The notes beneath the pieces are model-generated. The model was not told the origin of the DNA and ran no database searches. It saw only the letters and a list, made by a program, of their open reading frames with translations. A DNA stretch of 64,000 nucleotides from Syngnathus acus (lineage: Eukaryota > Chordata > Actinopteri > Syngnathiformes > Syngnathidae). Positions within the stretch are counted from its first letter, which is position 1; every line of letters begins with the position of its first letter. Of this stretch, positions 25,752 to 37,382 are shown one piece after another. Location of the stretch: the NCBI RefSeq assembly GCF_901709675.1, contig NC_051090.1:1-64000 (forward strand), read 5' to 3'. Position numbers and translations under genes: made by a program.

Positions 25752-26351
25752 CTATACTCGGGTAGTGGAATGCGAGTGTGGGTGGGGAAGAGTGTTATTT
25801 TGTTGGGTGCTGGGAAAGGTGCTGAAAGATTGGAGGGAGGTAAGACGTCCAATAGTACTCGGGATCATGGTAATGGTGTTTGGTGTCATGAGAGGGATGT
25901 CATCTGGTGAGCGCCTCAAGGCCAGAGTATAGTCTGGCGGGCAGGTAGTCCTTAGCAACACGTCGCGAGGATTTAGCGGATCACCCTGCATCCGCCTGCA
26001 GTCTTGGTCCAGGTCTGTGTGTTGCTTCATCTGAAGAGACATGATCTCTTCTTCCTGTGTATGAGCAAGGTCGTTGGTTGCACTCTGTTGTGGGCTGCAG
26101 CCTTTGTGGATGTCGTGCCGGTGCTTGTCCTTCTTGTAGTAGAGCGCTGCAAAAGCCAGGATGTTGAGGAAGAGCAGAGACGCTCCCACAGCGATAGTGA
26201 CTGACAACTCGGTGGAATAGTCACGCTGGTCTACTAAATGAGGTTGCTTGTGGATGTTCTGGATCTCAGTTGGGAGGGGAGTTGGGTTGGGGTTCTTTGT
26301 CACTAGAACCTTTGGCTTTGGGGTGCGATTGCTTGCGCCCGATGGGGAGAT
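25752..26351 (-). CDS. nlgn1: nlgn1 coding exon 9 (stalk, transmembrane, cytoplasmic tail)
   Basis: 600 bp including stop. Pro/Thr/Asn-rich stalk, [20 protein letters not shown] transmembrane start, [12 protein letters not shown] stop-transfer, [26 protein letters not shown], and PDZ ligand STTRV. Acceptor TTCTTTAG before 26351. Confidence 0.96.
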   Translation of the reverse strand: MSPSGASNRTPKPKVLVTKNPNPTPLPTEIQNIHKQPHLVDQRDYSTELSVTIAVGASLLFLNILAFAALYYKKDKHRHDIHKGCSPQQSATNDLAHTQEEEIMSLQMKQHTDLDQDCRRMQGDPLNPRDVLLRTTCPPDYTLALRRSPDDIPLMTPNTITMIPSTIGRLTSLQSFSTFPSTQQNNTLPHPHSHSTTRV

Positions 26352-29300
26352 CTAAAGAAACCATACAAGAGAAATGTGTTAGTACATCATTAACAGATGA
26401 AACCAGGCTCCGATCTTTAGAAAAGTCGCATCGTTATAGGAGGGACCCCTCTGTTCTGGTATTGATAGGGAAGATGTCGAGGGAAAAAAAAACACAATTC
26501 ATGAAGCAAAAATATTATAGGGCAGGACCTAAATCTGCAAAACGACTGGCGTGTAGACTCCAAAAGCAACAAAAAGAAAGATCACTTCAATGTATAAAAC
26601 TTGAGCTGCGAGCAGCTATCAAGGATCCTTGCAGTCCTGCCAATGTTGGGGTCCCCCGTCCCAACAGGGGCTGCTTTGTTCAAAATTTGTGTGTGTGTGT
26701 GTGTGTGGGGGGGGGGGGGCAACCAACCTATTTTTTTAAAGGCACAGTAAATTAAAAAGTAATTATTATTTTGCTAAGTGTGATGTGTGTGCCGGGTTAC
26801 ACCTGTTTTCACAAACGTTCAGGCTGACAAAATAGATGTTTTTTCAAGCGGTGTGTTGCCATGGCAACCAACCGGGTTGGACAAAATAAAAAGCTTGGTT
26901 TTGATTTTTTTTTTATCATGATCATCTTAGATATATGGATAATGTTTCATTGAAAATGAGCATTAAATGAGTAACACCAAATTTGAAAAACGTTCCCACC
27001 TTGGTGGTAGTGGGAATAAGCTGAGTGGCATCATTAAGGCTGTGCAAATGAGGAACCAGCTCCAACCATAAATTAACCTGAGGAGAACAGAGAAGAAAGT
27101 TATTACCTATCCAAATCAAAGTGTCTGTGTCTGTCTGTCTGGATAAGTCACATACCTTGTTGGCACGATAGTGCTCTTTGACTCGGGGCTTGAGGCCTAT
27201 GTGCAGGTACAGCTGGTCTTTCTGGTTGTAGCGTGTCCATGCTACTTCTTCAAAGCGGTTGGGCTTTGTGTGGATGAATTTGGTGTCCTGTGGTACAGGC
27301 TGGTTTGGGTCTCTGAAAAACGGTAACCACAAACAAATTGTAACTAAGAGTGAAGTAGCGCGACAATAACGCATTTGTGGGACTGTACCCGGTTTTGGCA
27401 AAGTTTGTCCAATAAGTCATCATCACGGCACTGAGCATAACATCATTCTTGGAGAAATTGCAGGGAAACAGCTCGGTCGGGCCGATCATCGGGAGGCCAA
27501 ACACGTAGGGGATCTCATCTCCGTGAGATGCGTCAGCCCACGGTGGCACCTAATGAGCAACAGAGTCATTGGCTCCGTGTTTCCATCCGTCTTTATCCAT
27601 TAGGACATAACAAACGCACAAAATCATGCAAAATAAAGAGAGCAACAATGACAATTACTACAATGAAGTTTGGAGGTTGTGTAAAGCGTACAAAATACAA
27701 TGATTTGCAACTGCTTTTCAACCTGCCTTGCATTTAAGATAAGATATTTCATCATGAAAGGGATGAACTTTATTTGTGCAGATATTGCTCAGGAAATGCC
27801 AGAGACTCACCTGTTCTGTTTGACAATGATGATAGAATGCATAGAAGTAAGTCGGAGAGCCAAAGCTAGAGTGCAGGTCAGCTGTGGCCACAGCGGGTGC
27901 CACCCACTGGTGATCAGTGAACAGGGCCAGCAAGGTCTTCCTGCGCGTCTCCGGGTTATGCCTATCGGCCCAATCCGTGTACATGAACTTGATGGTCTCT
28001 CGGAGTATGTCTTTACCCTCTGGATAGCCATAGAGGTCATCCACAAAGCTTGACACAGCATAGTCAAAGTCATTGGCCTGAACACCATTTTCATTGTCCA
28101 CCATCAGCTCCACAAATTTAAGACCCTCACCCTGGTTCACTCCCAGCATAATGTCATAGTTAAGGAATTCACCTGCAAATCAAACACAGAGAACCGCTTG
28201 CATCGCGTGCTGGCGAGAGATCGAGAGAGTCGAGCCCGCCCGAGATGTTTTCTTGTACCTTGCTCCATGAGTATCTGAGGGTCATCGGGGATTACGTCGC
28301 CATCGATAACGGGTCCGAAGGCAATGTGGTACCGTGCTGGCTGGATGTCTTGATCTACCAACTCTTTATAATGTTTTCTCTGAAGGCACGTGACCAGCTC
28401 CACCGTGTCCTCCAGATTACAGCCGACTTTCTGGCCCAGCGCTCTGGCATACTTAGCTGGCTGGAAGCTAACGGCCCAGCTTGAGAGCGCCGTGCCGCTC
28501 TGGGTGATAGCCCTTTGAAACAGACCTAAATAGGTTCCAACCAGAGAAAGGAAAGAAGGGAAGAAATTAGCATGTGACAGACAGACAGACAGACAGACAG
28601 TCTTATATGTATACATTTTACCTTTTGTCGAGTTGCTCCAGCGGTTGCCCTCCGAGTAATGAGAAAGTGTGAGAAGGTTGACGCAAGAGGCTCCAGCCCC
28701 TGACCCAAACACAGTTATACGCAATGGATCACCACCAAAGGCTGCGATATTCTCACTGGTCCAGCGAAGAGCTTGGATTTGGTCCAACAGACCATAATTC
28801 CCCTTGGCTGCCTGGTCACCAGTACTAAGGAAACCTGCAGGGGAATGAATACCAATGATCATGATCACAATCAATTGAACAATTGTTTCAGGAAGAAGAA
28901 AAATAAATACATATGCAGTATAGAAAAGGGCTTGAATGATAATACTATGTGCGTCTGATACGTTCAAGGTCCAGACTGCATTTTATTCGCAACTGACAAT
29001 TTTTGTATGAGTCGTCCTTACCTAGAACACCCAAGCGGTAATTGACTGTTACGACAATCACATTCCCGTAGCTGGCCAGGACGCTGCCATCAAACAGGTT
29101 GCCAGTTCCTTCCATGTATGAGCCACCATGGATGAAAACCATCACTGGCTTGGGACTTCCGCTCTCCCGTATGTCTAAAGATAGGGCAGAAAAAGGAATA
29201 GAAACTGGCGATCTTAGATTTCAAACTGATGCTGGGACAGACCCAAAGAATCAACACCACTTCTAGGGTGCCTTATATAGCATTTGGTACAAATGAACTT

Positions 29301-31794
29301 TCTGTTGACTCGTGCACCATGTACAGCAAGCAAGGTTTTCATGGGCTCCCCCATCTTGTTTCAATAACAGCGTTACCAAAAATAGTTCAAAATTGAAAAT
29401 GTTACTCCCTCCTAATAACGATGCGCCAAAACCCGAGAGCTATTGGAGACTTATGACTTCACTTTTAGAATTGATTGAGGTTAATTGCACTAACATTCAG
29501 GCATTGTTAAACTTTGTTTACAAGTAGATTTTGTTTCAGAAACATGCTGATGGTAGCCACGGCCAACAATTATCCTTGCCAACATCAAGACTATAATCAC
29601 AACAAAATACACCAAAACACAAGCGCATCTATGCAAGTGTTTGCAGCCATCCGGCACCGTACACAATGACAAATTGGGCATGTCGGAGGTGTTTGGTTTG
29701 ACATGAATCCTTGCCGGCTTCCCACTCTTCTTGTCAGAGAGCAACAGTTTGCGCCTGTGACGTCTATTTGCATTCATTTGTTTGCTCATGAGTTTGTTTG
29801 AAACTTTGGTCGGTGGCACTCTGGTTCCGTAATTGCTCCGCGTTGAAAAATAAGGTTCAAATCCCACAGCATGATCAACTTGAGCACGTGCAGCTATAAA
29901 GGGCCCTGGCAATGTTGGAGTACTGCTGCGTCAGGATACTGGCAATTTGGAATTGGGATTTTTCCTGACTTTACAAACGTGATGAATCATCAAGCTTTGT
30001 CGAAAAGTCACAACGATTGAGGTGAATCAAAGTCTGGAGGCAATGCTGACAAACGTTCAGGTGGATTGCTTGAACGGACTCGATGCTCTGGTTGCCACCA
30101 AATGCTACAATAAAAACAAAAGTTGTCGTGTAAAAGTCTTCAGGCTGTGACTATTTGCATACATTTCAAGTTTGGGATGTTTCGGAGCTTGTATAGGAGT
30201 TGCGATTCATTCCCTATTTTGCGGAAAAGGGAACTAACTATGAAACGCAAACAATGGCTCACTCCCATTACATAGTACATTGAAAAGTCGTACTTTTCTG
30301 TTCCCTGATGAGTCCCAGATGGTGCGGCCCAAGTCACGAGAGAATCGGATGAACCCGGCCCTTGCAAAAGTATGATGCCTGTGCAAAATTGGACATTGCA
30401 AATCCAAGACTGGTCATACGGCTGAAATGGACTTTTTTTGTTGTTTTTGTATATCTCATGTGCCTGCCACGCACGCCACTAAGACTCAGCAAACAGCCAC
30501 GTAGCAGCCCATCTCCCTCGACTCCAATCATGTCTGATACGTTCTAGGACGTCCAGACTGCATCTTATCCGAAAGCGACAATTTTGGCAACGAAGGAATC
30601 TTCCCGTATTGCCGGGATAGTACGAGTGACAGAAAGTCAGCTAAAGAACCCAGAACCAAGTTTAGAGCTACTAACTTTGTTGGCATCCCTTGTCAACCTC
30701 TGAACTAGCAAGTGTCTTTTTCCAGAATGGTTCCTACCAGACCGAATTTAACACGCATTCCTTGTCAATCAGTCTGGTCCAAAACATGAGAAAGCGAAGC
30801 AAATGTAGTGCCTTCCTTTCAATGCGTGCTCTTTGGCAGGGAAATTATGATTTTCTTACCGAGCACAAGCGAGAATGCACAAGAAAGGAGGCGGGCTCGC
30901 TCTTTGGTTTCCTAACAACCTCCGATGCGAGACAACATTCTATGGGACTCGTCGGAATGTGGAACTCTTCGGTCCAAATTCTCCCATCAATATCAGCTTT
31001 TCCGCTGGACCCAATACGTTTTCCAAATTTGAGGCGTTATTGTGAATATTGGGTTTCAAAATGGTGAGACTTTATGGAAAACAAAAAAGAAAGAAATAGA
31101 AAAAGAAGAAATCTTCTAAAAACAATAAGGACCTCATAGCAGTCGCTGCTCGGGCTCGAGTTAGAATAAAGAATAGGAATAACGTGTGAAAGCCACAGCC
31201 TTCACACAATAATAAAGAATAACATGTGAAGGATTACAAAGAGAGCAAGAGAGAGCGAGAGATTGGGTTGATGATGTTTTAACTGAAACAGACTAATGTA
31301 TGGCATGCAAAATTTGTTTTGAGTTGGGTTTTGTGAGTAATAGTTACTTTTTTTATTTAAAATGTCAGCTGCAACATCAAAAAACAAAATGACAGAAAGA
31401 ACAAACCCAGACACAGCGTCAAAAGATAAAACAGTAGACATTTAAAAAAGCTGAAAAATGGAGTCAAATATATTTGGTCAAAAAACATTTCTCAAAAAAA
31501 AAAGTTGTATCAAAAAATGACAAAAAATTCAAACAAAAAAATATATTAAAACTAAGTCAAGTTTTGTTTGGTTTTCATATTCATGCAAATCAATCATTTT
31601 CTCAGTAAATGGAAAATACCTTCATCTGTTGCGTGGTCACTATCACTTAAATCATCAGAGTGTTTCTTTGTAAGGGGACCTATAAGACCAAGAACAAGGA
31701 AGGAGGAAAACAGGTTTGTCAAAAACACATACAGCATCAAAAAGACGCTCTTTGGATTAGACTGTGATTTAAATGCTTCTGTAGCCTCTATATA

Positions 31795-31828
<34 letters not shown>

Positions 31829-31843
31829 ATATACACACATGTT

Positions 31844-31910
<67 letters not shown>

Positions 31911-34900
31911 CACATATACATATACATACATATATATACATATACATATGTACATATACATATGTATGTATGTATAGTATGGATTAGTCATGCACTACTA
32001 TTTTGTAATGTGTAATATATACACACATATGTATACATATACACACACACACATTAGTCGTGCATGACTAATCAGTTGAATACAGCAAGAATAGAAGATT
32101 TTAAATAAAGTGTGCTTCATAAATGAAAGAAAAAAGTTGAAGCACATCAGCAAAGCAATGTGCATTCTTCAAAAATCCAATAGAAAAAGAGTGAAATAAA
32201 AGAAAAAGCTGACTCAAAAATACAGGGATCTCCTGCACGAGTTGCACCTGGTTCCTGGCTGGAGTCGAAGGTAACTGCGCCCGCCCTATTGAAAGCATTG
32301 GCCTCAAGGGCAACAGAGCCCACAGAGGCATTTGCCATGAGTTCATTGGCATATTCCAGCCGGACCCAAAAGGAGAAGGTCCCACGTGGCAGAGGTAACG
32401 AGCAGAAATCAAATGTTTTTCTAACCAAGATGCCAGCTGTGTCACCAGAAGTCATTTTCCCCATCACCACCAAGCTTTGCTTTGGGATGGACCTACGCCT
32501 CTCACAAACTACACAACTTATTGCTATCATACTCTAGTTCCATCTCGAACGTGCCAACGTCTACGTAAATTTTGACATCAACGTGCTGAAAACATGAATT
32601 GCCCCCCCCCCGGAGAACTGGGTGTCGATGAATTCGCAAATTCATGCACAGCCTGACCTGTAATAGGCCGCCGGGTAATTGTAAAAGACTACAGACTGAG
32701 AAGAGCAGGGAGTATTTTGAAGGTCATTTCTTTCCAACGAGATGAGAGGAATGGGGATTAGCACCACCAAACTCTCCCCACACTTACGGAGTTTCAATCA
32801 ATTCAGTTTGAACGCAACTCTCCACTGGCTGTGAGCACGAGTCACCTTACAGTGTCGTCATCGCTGCACGTTTGGAACAAGCGTCAAAATGGCTCAAGAA
32901 ATCAAGGCGCAACTTACTCTCAAGAAGAAGCGTTCAAGCTAACCCGTCCATCCGGACTATTTATGGCTCGCTCACTATTTTGCAACAATATTGTGCAAAT
33001 CACCCACCCCGATTCTACGCTACCTTCCAAAACTATTTTGTAGTTACGACCAAATGGCAGCAATGTGTCTGCTTCATAGTACGGTTTCAAATCAAGGAGC
33101 ACAATGATTAGGCAAGTATATATTTTGACCATTTTGCTGCAGATTCTCCAACTCCATAAGGTTGAATGCAATACAAGCATATCAAGGGATGTGTATTGAT
33201 TGACATGACGAGGGATGCCACAGTGTGCGTCATTATTAGGCAGCTTGTTTTCCTCAGGCAGGCAGGCAGGCAGGCAAAAAAAGACTCTGAAAAGTCTTTC
33301 AGCAATGGCTCAGATATCGGGGCGGGGGGGCTTGATCACAGAACCGTCCGACGTTTCATCGCAAATAGTCAACAGGGTCGCAGGAAACGTGTTATGGAAA
33401 AAAAATGAACAAGCAAAGATTGGACCACTTAACCCAAAGCACGCTTCCATTTTTTTTCAAACATTGGATTTTCTCCTTGTGATGCCTTTCACTCATCTGA
33501 GTGAGCTCCTGCACAGAAGACACGGACGGGATCTGTTGACAGTGCTCTTCACAGGCCTTCTGTTCTGGCTTGACCTCAGGGTTGGCTCACTCTCTCGCCC
33601 TGTCTGTCTGTCTGTCTGTCTGTTCAATATTTCTTTATTCTTACATTGTGCATGTGCATATAATACATACCTCCTTTCCTACATATTTTCTTGCCCGGTT
33701 TTCTTGCACATTCCTTGGATATTCTTTTGACTGTAAAATGAATAGAGCACTAAAAAATAACATGTGGCCCCTGGACACATTGCAGAAGTGTTGGCATGCA
33801 CACGCACGCACACGTACGCACACGCACGCACGTGCAAACAGACAGACAGACAGACAGACACAAAGGGATTTAATGAAACTAATATAAAAATAAATGGAGA
33901 GAAAAGGAATAACACCACTTATTAAATCCCGGTTCAGTTCTCATGTAACCTTGTTTGAAATACAACCATTGTTACAAGGCTGTAAGTGCCTCTAAACAGT
34001 AGAAAGATGGTAAAGAAGGGCAAATATTTTAGAAAGGCGAATGCTGGAAGACCTATTTAAGATCCATATGAGGCTTAACAATTAGACACAGCGATATATC
34101 GCTTTTTGGAATGATAGAATTTGATGCCATTCTGTTACGATATTTCAATATACAGTCGTAACAATGACTTTTCTGTCAATTCATCTGTACTAATTAAAGG
34201 TAACTCCGAATAAACAATGTCATATTTTTCACTGGATTCCATTTCAAAAGCATTACAGCTTTACTGGTTCCATCCATCCATTTTCTGAACTGCTTTTCCT
34301 CAGGAGGGGCGCAGGGCTTTACTGGTTACGAAATGGGGGGGATAAAAAATGAAACGAATGAAATTGGGGAGCGGGCATTGTTACTACACCAAGGTAGTTC
34401 TCTTACTATTCTAGCATAAACAAAGCTCAACAGAAATAACTAGCTCCCTAATAATTAGTTCTCTTTTAAAGCTTCCGTATCACGTTTATAAATTCCTCCG
34501 TTGTATGTTTTACTCATTCCGGGCCGCAAAATGGACGCCTCTCTTTCTGGTTAACACGTGTAGTTTGTTTGTTTGTTTGTTTGTTTGTTAGCCAAGGTAG
34601 AGCTTTCTTGCGCCGCAAATCTTTGGATTGATTAAAAGATGTCAACAGCAGAAGACTTGTCCATCAGCTCATACATAACACCTGACAAAATAAATCCCCT
34701 CAATATTTATGAACACGTCTTGTAAACAAGCACTGCAGTCAATTTGAGCAGTAAGCTAATGCGAGAAGCTAACGAACGCATTTAACAAATTACTGGGTTC
34801 CCCAAGAATAATACAGCACCTTCGACGCAATTCATCTGATACAACCACTCAAAATACACCCACAAGAAGTGAAAACATAGAACGCACAGCTCCAAAAAGA

Positions 34901-37236
34901 AAAGAAAGACTGACACTAATGCTATGAACGTCTTGGAAACAAGCACTGCAGTCAAGCTACGAAGTAAGCTAATGCTAGCGCTAGCGAGAAGCTAACGAAT
35001 GCATTTAACACATTATTGTGTTCCCCAAGAATAAAACAGCACCTTCGATGCAATTCATCTGATACAACTACATCCACAAGAAGTGGAAACAGAGCGCACA
35101 GCGCTAAAATCAACAAAAAATTGACGCTAATGCTATGAAAACAAGGGAATCATGGACACGCAATAACACTAAAGAGAAATACTGTTTTTGTCATCTCAAG
35201 CTTACCGCTTTACTGTGTCAGTCGTTTCCAGAGATCTAAGGAATTGAAACTCAATGAAACTTTTGGCGAATCCTTCTCTAAATTGACAAGAGATTTCTGC
35301 AACACTCGTCCTTGAAGTGCTTCGCACAGACAAGCAGGACAAAAATCGAAACTCAACCAGGCACCTGTTTGAGGTTCTGATGCTGGGGGACGGTTGGTGC
35401 AATGATCAGGATTGTTATCCAGGTTCTGCAGACCTTGCTAATTATCTGACCATTTGAATCAGGTGTGTTGCAACAAGGTGACATAGAAAACATGCAGGAC
35501 ACCGGCCCTCGAGGACCGGAATTGCCCACCTCTGGATTAGATGAAATTGTTCTACAATCCCGGAGACTCCAAATGCACAATAAACTGTATTTGAAAGCTA
35601 AAAAAGTGATATGTCTTCTTTAAATATGAAACACATCATTAAAAGAGTACATTTAGGATTTACATACCTTGACATTGACCTGGCTAAATCTATGAACGCG
35701 GAGGTGGAGAGGAAGTGCGGGAGGTGTCATTGTTTGGAAGGGGAATCCCGGGGAAAAGCGGTGTTGAGGATGGATGAATGGGTGATTTTTTTTATTTATT
35801 TTTTTACTTCAAAACTGAGTATCTATTAAAAACTACATTTGACAATTCATTTAAAATTCATACTAGAAACAGGGATGCCCGATCGATCGGTGACCGCTCG
35901 CGATCAGTGGATTTTCGTGAAAAGAGCATGATGGGAATTGTTGATCACAGACCTCCATAGCCAATCAACACGGTCGATCATCGCCCTAAGCCTTAGGACC
36001 TAAGCCCTAAGGGTTCTCGTTGCACAAATATAAAACATGTCAATCATGCAGAAAGCAGATTTTTTTTTTTTTTAACGTTGAACCAATGTGTACATCGTTA
36101 ATGACTTTCAGTAAGCAAGATCTAGTGAACTTCAATTCATTTTGAAGAATCAACTTGGTTGTCTCTAACACACAACTTTGAGTCACAGTTTGTTAGAAAG
36201 AAAGAAAAACTGTGATATAAATGTTAGTGTTTAAATATGACACACAACTGGCAACACAAATACACGTAGTATACAGCATGGATTAACGTCCTGAAAACTT
36301 TCTAAAGAAAATGTATTGCGCCACACACTGCATTGTGGGAATTAAGTGGTGGGGGCATATATGCGGTGTTCTATAGAATGTCAAGTTGGATACCCAAATA
36401 GCAAAGTATGCTTCAGCCCTAATTGAGACCGCAGATAGGTGGCTCAGTATTAGTCAAATAAAGCAATCAAATCAAAGATGTTGATGAAGGTGAAATAAAT
36501 TTCAATGAATGTTTTGTCCACACACACACAGTTACATCCATGCTTATTGAACATGCTCAGGGTCATGCGATATAGTGGGAGACACACAGAAAGAAAACTG
36601 CACTCGCACGGTTCCGATAACACACCAAGTGTGAACTCTTAAGCAGATTGCAGACTCATTGGACTGACACCCTAACCAATTATTTTCCCTTTGCCAATCC
36701 ACTAACTCACCATCTTCTGTGGGCACATAGATGTTAAGGTAGAGGCAGTCCTCACTCTGGTCCTGGACGTACGATGACACCACATCAATACTGTTGGTGA
36801 ACCACACCGGCAGCATGACATCAGGAAGGCGGCCCTCCACAATGTTCTGGGGGCACACCGGGGCAAAGCGCGTTGCATTGCGGATATCCGGCCACGGCGC
36901 TAACGTCTCCGGTGGCTGAAAGCGGCGCTCGCCTGTCGGCGGAGCTGCGAACGGGACGCCCAGAAACTGTACCACCGGGCCCAAGATCTCATTGTTCAAG
37001 TCCTTCTTGATTCCACGGAGCTTGCCGTTGGTGGTGGTGACCACTGGGTCGTTTTCATACATTTTCTCAGCATTCACAGCACACATGTGCATTAGCAGGA
37101 CAGCCAGCCATTGAAAGCACCATTTACGAGTACTCGTGCGACGCTTCGTGCCGACGTATCGCATTTTCTTGCTGCACATAGAAAAAGGCTGAAGTAGGAG
37201 ATGTCCGGTCCGTAGATGCTCCCTCAATGTAGCCAT
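25752..37236 (-). CDS. nlgn1: Neuroligin-1, postsynaptic cholinesterase-like adhesion protein (9 coding exons)
   Basis: Spliced minus-strand CDS, join 36711-37236, 29022-29174, 28622-28834, 28259-28525, 27811-28172, 27389-27549, 27156-27312, 27000-27077, 25752-26351 (written 5' to 3'): 2517 nt, 838 residues plus stop, in frame throughout. Neuroligins sit in the postsynaptic membrane, bind presynaptic neurexins and help organise synapses. Visible parts are a signal peptide ([19 protein letters not shown]), an esterase-like ectodomain from about residue 60, the nucleophile-elbow variant FGSGAGAS (Gly where active cholinesterases have Ser, so not an enzyme), a transmembrane helix at about 688-709 ([20 protein letters not shown]), a gephyrin-binding-type segment [18 protein letters not shown], and a C-terminal HSTTRV class I PDZ ligand. 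The paralogue call rests on the C-terminal [15 protein letters not shown], the NRWSNSTK insert and linkage to ect2. An optional mini-exon lies at 31620-31679. Confidence 0.95.
27000..27077 (-). CDS. nlgn1: nlgn1 coding exon 8
   Basis: 78 bp, [20 protein letters not shown] through TTTK. Ends the esterase-like domain. Confidence 0.93.
27156..27312 (-). CDS. nlgn1: nlgn1 coding exon 7
   Basis: 157 bp, [20 protein letters not shown] through [12 protein letters not shown]. Introns on either side are 76 and 78 bp. Confidence 0.94.
27389..27549 (-). CDS. nlgn1: nlgn1 coding exon 6
   Basis: 161 bp, [20 protein letters not shown] through [10 protein letters not shown]. Acceptor CATTAG, donor GG|GTACAG. 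Confidence 0.95.
27811..28172 (-). CDS. nlgn1: nlgn1 coding exon 5
   Basis: 362 bp, [20 protein letters not shown] through [11 protein letters not shown]. The intron before it is only 86 bp. Confidence 0.95.
28259..28525 (-). CDS. nlgn1: nlgn1 coding exon 4
   Basis: 267 bp, [20 protein letters not shown] through [12 protein letters not shown]. Acceptor TATTTAG, donor G|GTACAA. The preceding 96-bp intron contains a TCTG repeat. Confidence 0.95.
28577..28602. repeat. (CAGA)n microsatellite in a nlgn1 intron
   Basis: Six CAGA repeats in the 96-bp intron between exons 3 and 4. Confidence 0.9.
28622..28834 (-). CDS. nlgn1: nlgn1 coding exon 3 (contains splice-site-B insert)
   Basis: 213 bp, from [20 protein letters not shown] to [14 protein letters not shown]. 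Carries the FGSGAGAS elbow lacking the catalytic Ser. The NRWSNSTK insert, with an N-S-T glycosylation sequon, is continuous with the exon instead of a separate mini-exon. Confidence 0.95.
29022..29174 (-). CDS. nlgn1: nlgn1 coding exon 2
   Basis: 153 bp, encodes [20 protein letters not shown] through NYRLGVLG. Acceptor CTTTAG, donor G|GTAAGG. Confidence 0.95.
31620..31679 (-). CDS. nlgn1: nlgn1 alternative mini-exon, splice site A insert
   Basis: A 60-bp segment bounded by TATAG acceptor and G|GTATTT donor, phase 1 at both ends like its neighbours, encoding [20 protein letters not shown]. Inserted between ..YVPTED and DIRESG it gives the acidic/Lys 20-residue insert known at neuroligin splice site A. 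It lies in the 7.5-kb intron, about 2.4 kb before exon 2. The second type of A insert known in mammals (basic, Cys-containing) was not spotted. Confidence 0.82.
31797..31980. repeat. Compound (GT)n-(TA)n-(ACATAT)n microsatellite
   Basis: GT run 31797-31825, TA run 31846-31898, then imperfect ACATAT repeats. It sits within 120 bp upstream of the splice-site-A mini-exon on the gene strand. Confidence 0.93.
33603..33860. repeat. Cluster of tetranucleotide repeats (TGTC)n, (ACGC)n, (CAGA)n
   Basis: TGTC repeats 33600-33622, CACGCACG-type repeats 33800-33833, CAGA repeats 33839-33860. A GCAG/GGCA run lies nearby at 33257-33276. Confidence 0.85.
34262..34320 (-). mobile_element. Truncated retroelement 3' tail (CCATCCATTTTCTGAAC type)
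   Basis: CCATCCATCCATTTTCTGAA followed by CTGCTTTTCCTCA and GGGGCGCAGGG is the well-known 3'-end sequence of abundant fish retroelements, here in reverse orientation and cut short after about 60 bp. Confidence 0.6.
34711..35120. repeat. 212-bp direct tandem duplication
   Basis: CAAGCACTGCAGTCAA occurs at 34728 and 34940. Both copies continue with AGTAAGCTAATG..GAGAAGCTAACGAA.GCATTTAACA, GGTTCCCC or GTTCCCCAAGAATAA.ACAGCACC and TCATCTGATACAAC. Divergence is moderate, so it is not a recent copy. Confidence 0.85.
35345..35545. mobile_element. Dispersed teleost repeat fragment
   Basis: Ends in AACATGCAGGACACCGGCCC, TCGAGGACCGGAATTGCCCA, CCTCTGGATTAG, a phrase I recognise from abundant fish repeats (probably nonautonomous DNA elements). 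Family not determined. Confidence 0.4.
36711..37236 (-). CDS. nlgn1: nlgn1 coding exon 1
   Basis: Encodes residues 1-175: signal peptide and the start of the esterase-like domain ([20 protein letters not shown], then the [15 protein letters not shown] block). I chose ATG 37236; in-frame ATGs at 37179 and 37164 are alternatives and would also keep the signal sequence. A polypyrimidine tract plus CAG places the exon's 5' border at 37382, so 37237-37382 is 5' UTR and at least one upstream noncoding exon exists. The donor G|GTGAGT follows 36711. Confidence 0.93.
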
Positions 37237-37382
37237 AGCTCTGTTTCTTTCCTTTTTTTCCTTTTTTTCCCCGTGAATTTCAATATAGTCCAAATAGTAA
37301 AATGTTGTCCTTCCTTTGCTATATTTGGGCGAGATGACAGATGACAATCCAGAATACCAAAACAGATTGTTTAATCCAGCCC

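Larger units (their letters stand above)
29175..36710 (-). other. nlgn1 intron 1 (7.5 kb): repeats, mini-exon, no other gene
   Basis: The only large intron of the gene. Contents: the splice-site-A mini-exon (31620-31679), GT and TA microsatellites (31797-31980), several TGTC/CAGA/CACG simple repeats (33257-33860), a 212-bp tandem duplication (34711-35120), a dispersed repeat (35345-35545), a truncated retroelement tail (34262-34320) and scattered low-complexity DNA. ORFs at 32147-32530 (minus) and 30690-31067 (plus) have no recognised family. Confidence 0.8.

Noticed and set aside
25648-26755. Plus-strand ORFs over nlgn1 exon 9
   Set aside because: Antisense shadows of the real minus-strand coding exon.
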